Assembly: GCA_002692605.1 (NCBI GenBank)
Contig: NZLE01000146.1
Location: 1 to 6,861 of the forward strand
Source: Opitutia bacterium
Lineage (GTDB): Bacteria; Verrucomicrobiota; Verrucomicrobiia; Opitutales; Seribacteraceae
Reading direction: 5' to 3'
DNA length: 6,861 bases
The position numbers and the translations under genes were made by a program. The notes beneath the pieces were generated by a model that saw nothing but the letters and a program-made list of their open reading frames with translations, was not told the DNA's origin and did no database searches. This document shows positions 6,666-6,861 of this stretch, one piece after another. Each line of letters starts with the position of its first letter. Within the stretch, counting starts at the first letter, position 1.

Positions 6666-6861
6666 ATGTCCTTCCATAAGCTCTACCATCTGTTTTTTTC
6701 CTGGAAAGGTGAGATCGGACGGTCGGTTTATGCCTTTACGGGCATTATCCTTTTCTTGGTCAAGTGGAACTTGGACAGGCTCTTTTCCCTTTTTGCGAAT
6801 GAAGTTCGTTACCCCACTCCCTTTTTCTATCTACTCCCTGAAATAAGCTCTGAAACCGTCC
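6666..6861 (+). CDS. DUF805-like membrane protein, N-terminal part (runs off the window)
   Basis: An open frame of 65 codons with no stop before the window edge, beginning MSFHKLYHLFFSWKGEIGRS. An in-frame TGA at 6660-6662 makes the ATG at 6666 the earliest possible start. The pattern of a short amphipathic lead, FFSWKGEIGRSVY (residues 10-22) and then a hydrophobic segment (about 23-34) ending near LDRL (36-39) resembles the first membrane segment of DUF805-type proteins (FxGRxxRxxYW style). DUF805 proteins are small membrane proteins of unknown function. The call is tentative because only the start is present. A 61-base gap separates it from the overlapping operon, so it may have its own control. 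A GGAG at 6650-6653 is a possible ribosome-binding sequence. Confidence 0.6.
   Translation, partial: MSFHKLYHLFFSWKGEIGRSVYAFTGIILFLVKWNLDRLFSLFANEVRYPTPFFYLLPEISSETV

Noticed and set aside
6589..6846. Plus-strand open frame of 85 codons across the 3' gap
   Set aside because: It begins inside the propeller gene and overlaps the better DUF805-like frame; its translation shows no membrane or family pattern.

Overview
The window holds eight protein-coding genes, all on the + strand. Six lie wholly inside, the first lacks its 5' end and the last lacks its 3' end. No tRNA, rRNA, CRISPR array, insertion sequence or minus-strand gene was found. The first seven genes form one extremely compact operon. 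Five of its six junctions are 4-base ATGA overlaps and the sixth is an 8-base overlap, so these genes are very probably co-transcribed and translationally coupled. The promoter lies upstream of the window.

Layout: (1) 1-1007, C-terminal three quarters of a COG2907-type FAD-dependent amine-oxidase-like protein; (2) 1004-1768, DUF1365 protein; (3) 1761-3002, cyclopropane-fatty-acid-synthase (CFA) family SAM methyltransferase; (4) 2999-3532, DUF2878 membrane protein; (5) 3529-4323, DUF1295 / steroid 5-alpha-reductase-like membrane protein; (6) 4320-5360, a second CFA-superfamily methyltransferase that closely resembles plant coclaurine N-methyltransferase (CNMT); (7) 5357-6604, an exported PQQ-like beta-propeller protein; (8) 6666 to the edge, the N-terminus of a DUF805-like membrane protein. 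Genes 7 and 8 are separated by the only real intergenic gap, 61 bases, which carries a short hairpin and a near-perfect 20-base palindrome.

How the genes may work together: the FAD enzyme, DUF1365 protein and CFA-family enzyme form a core often found together in bacteria. FAD and CFA domains are fused in plant cyclopropane synthases, and related methylase and flavoenzyme pairs take part in furan fatty acid synthesis in alphaproteobacteria. I infer that the operon modifies acyl chains of membrane phospholipids by methyl transfer and redox steps. The DUF1295 reductase-like protein and the CNMT-like methyltransferase would supply further reduction and methylation, and DUF2878 an unknown membrane function. 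The final product cannot be read from the sequence. The coupling of this lipid set to an exported beta-propeller protein is the least expected feature.

Organism: moderate GC (a little over 50% by eye), a PQQ-like propeller opening with a WxQWRGP-type motif, and a DUF805-like neighbour suggest a bacterium of the Planctomycetota-Verrucomicrobiota group, more likely Verrucomicrobiota. This rests on protein style alone and is tentative.
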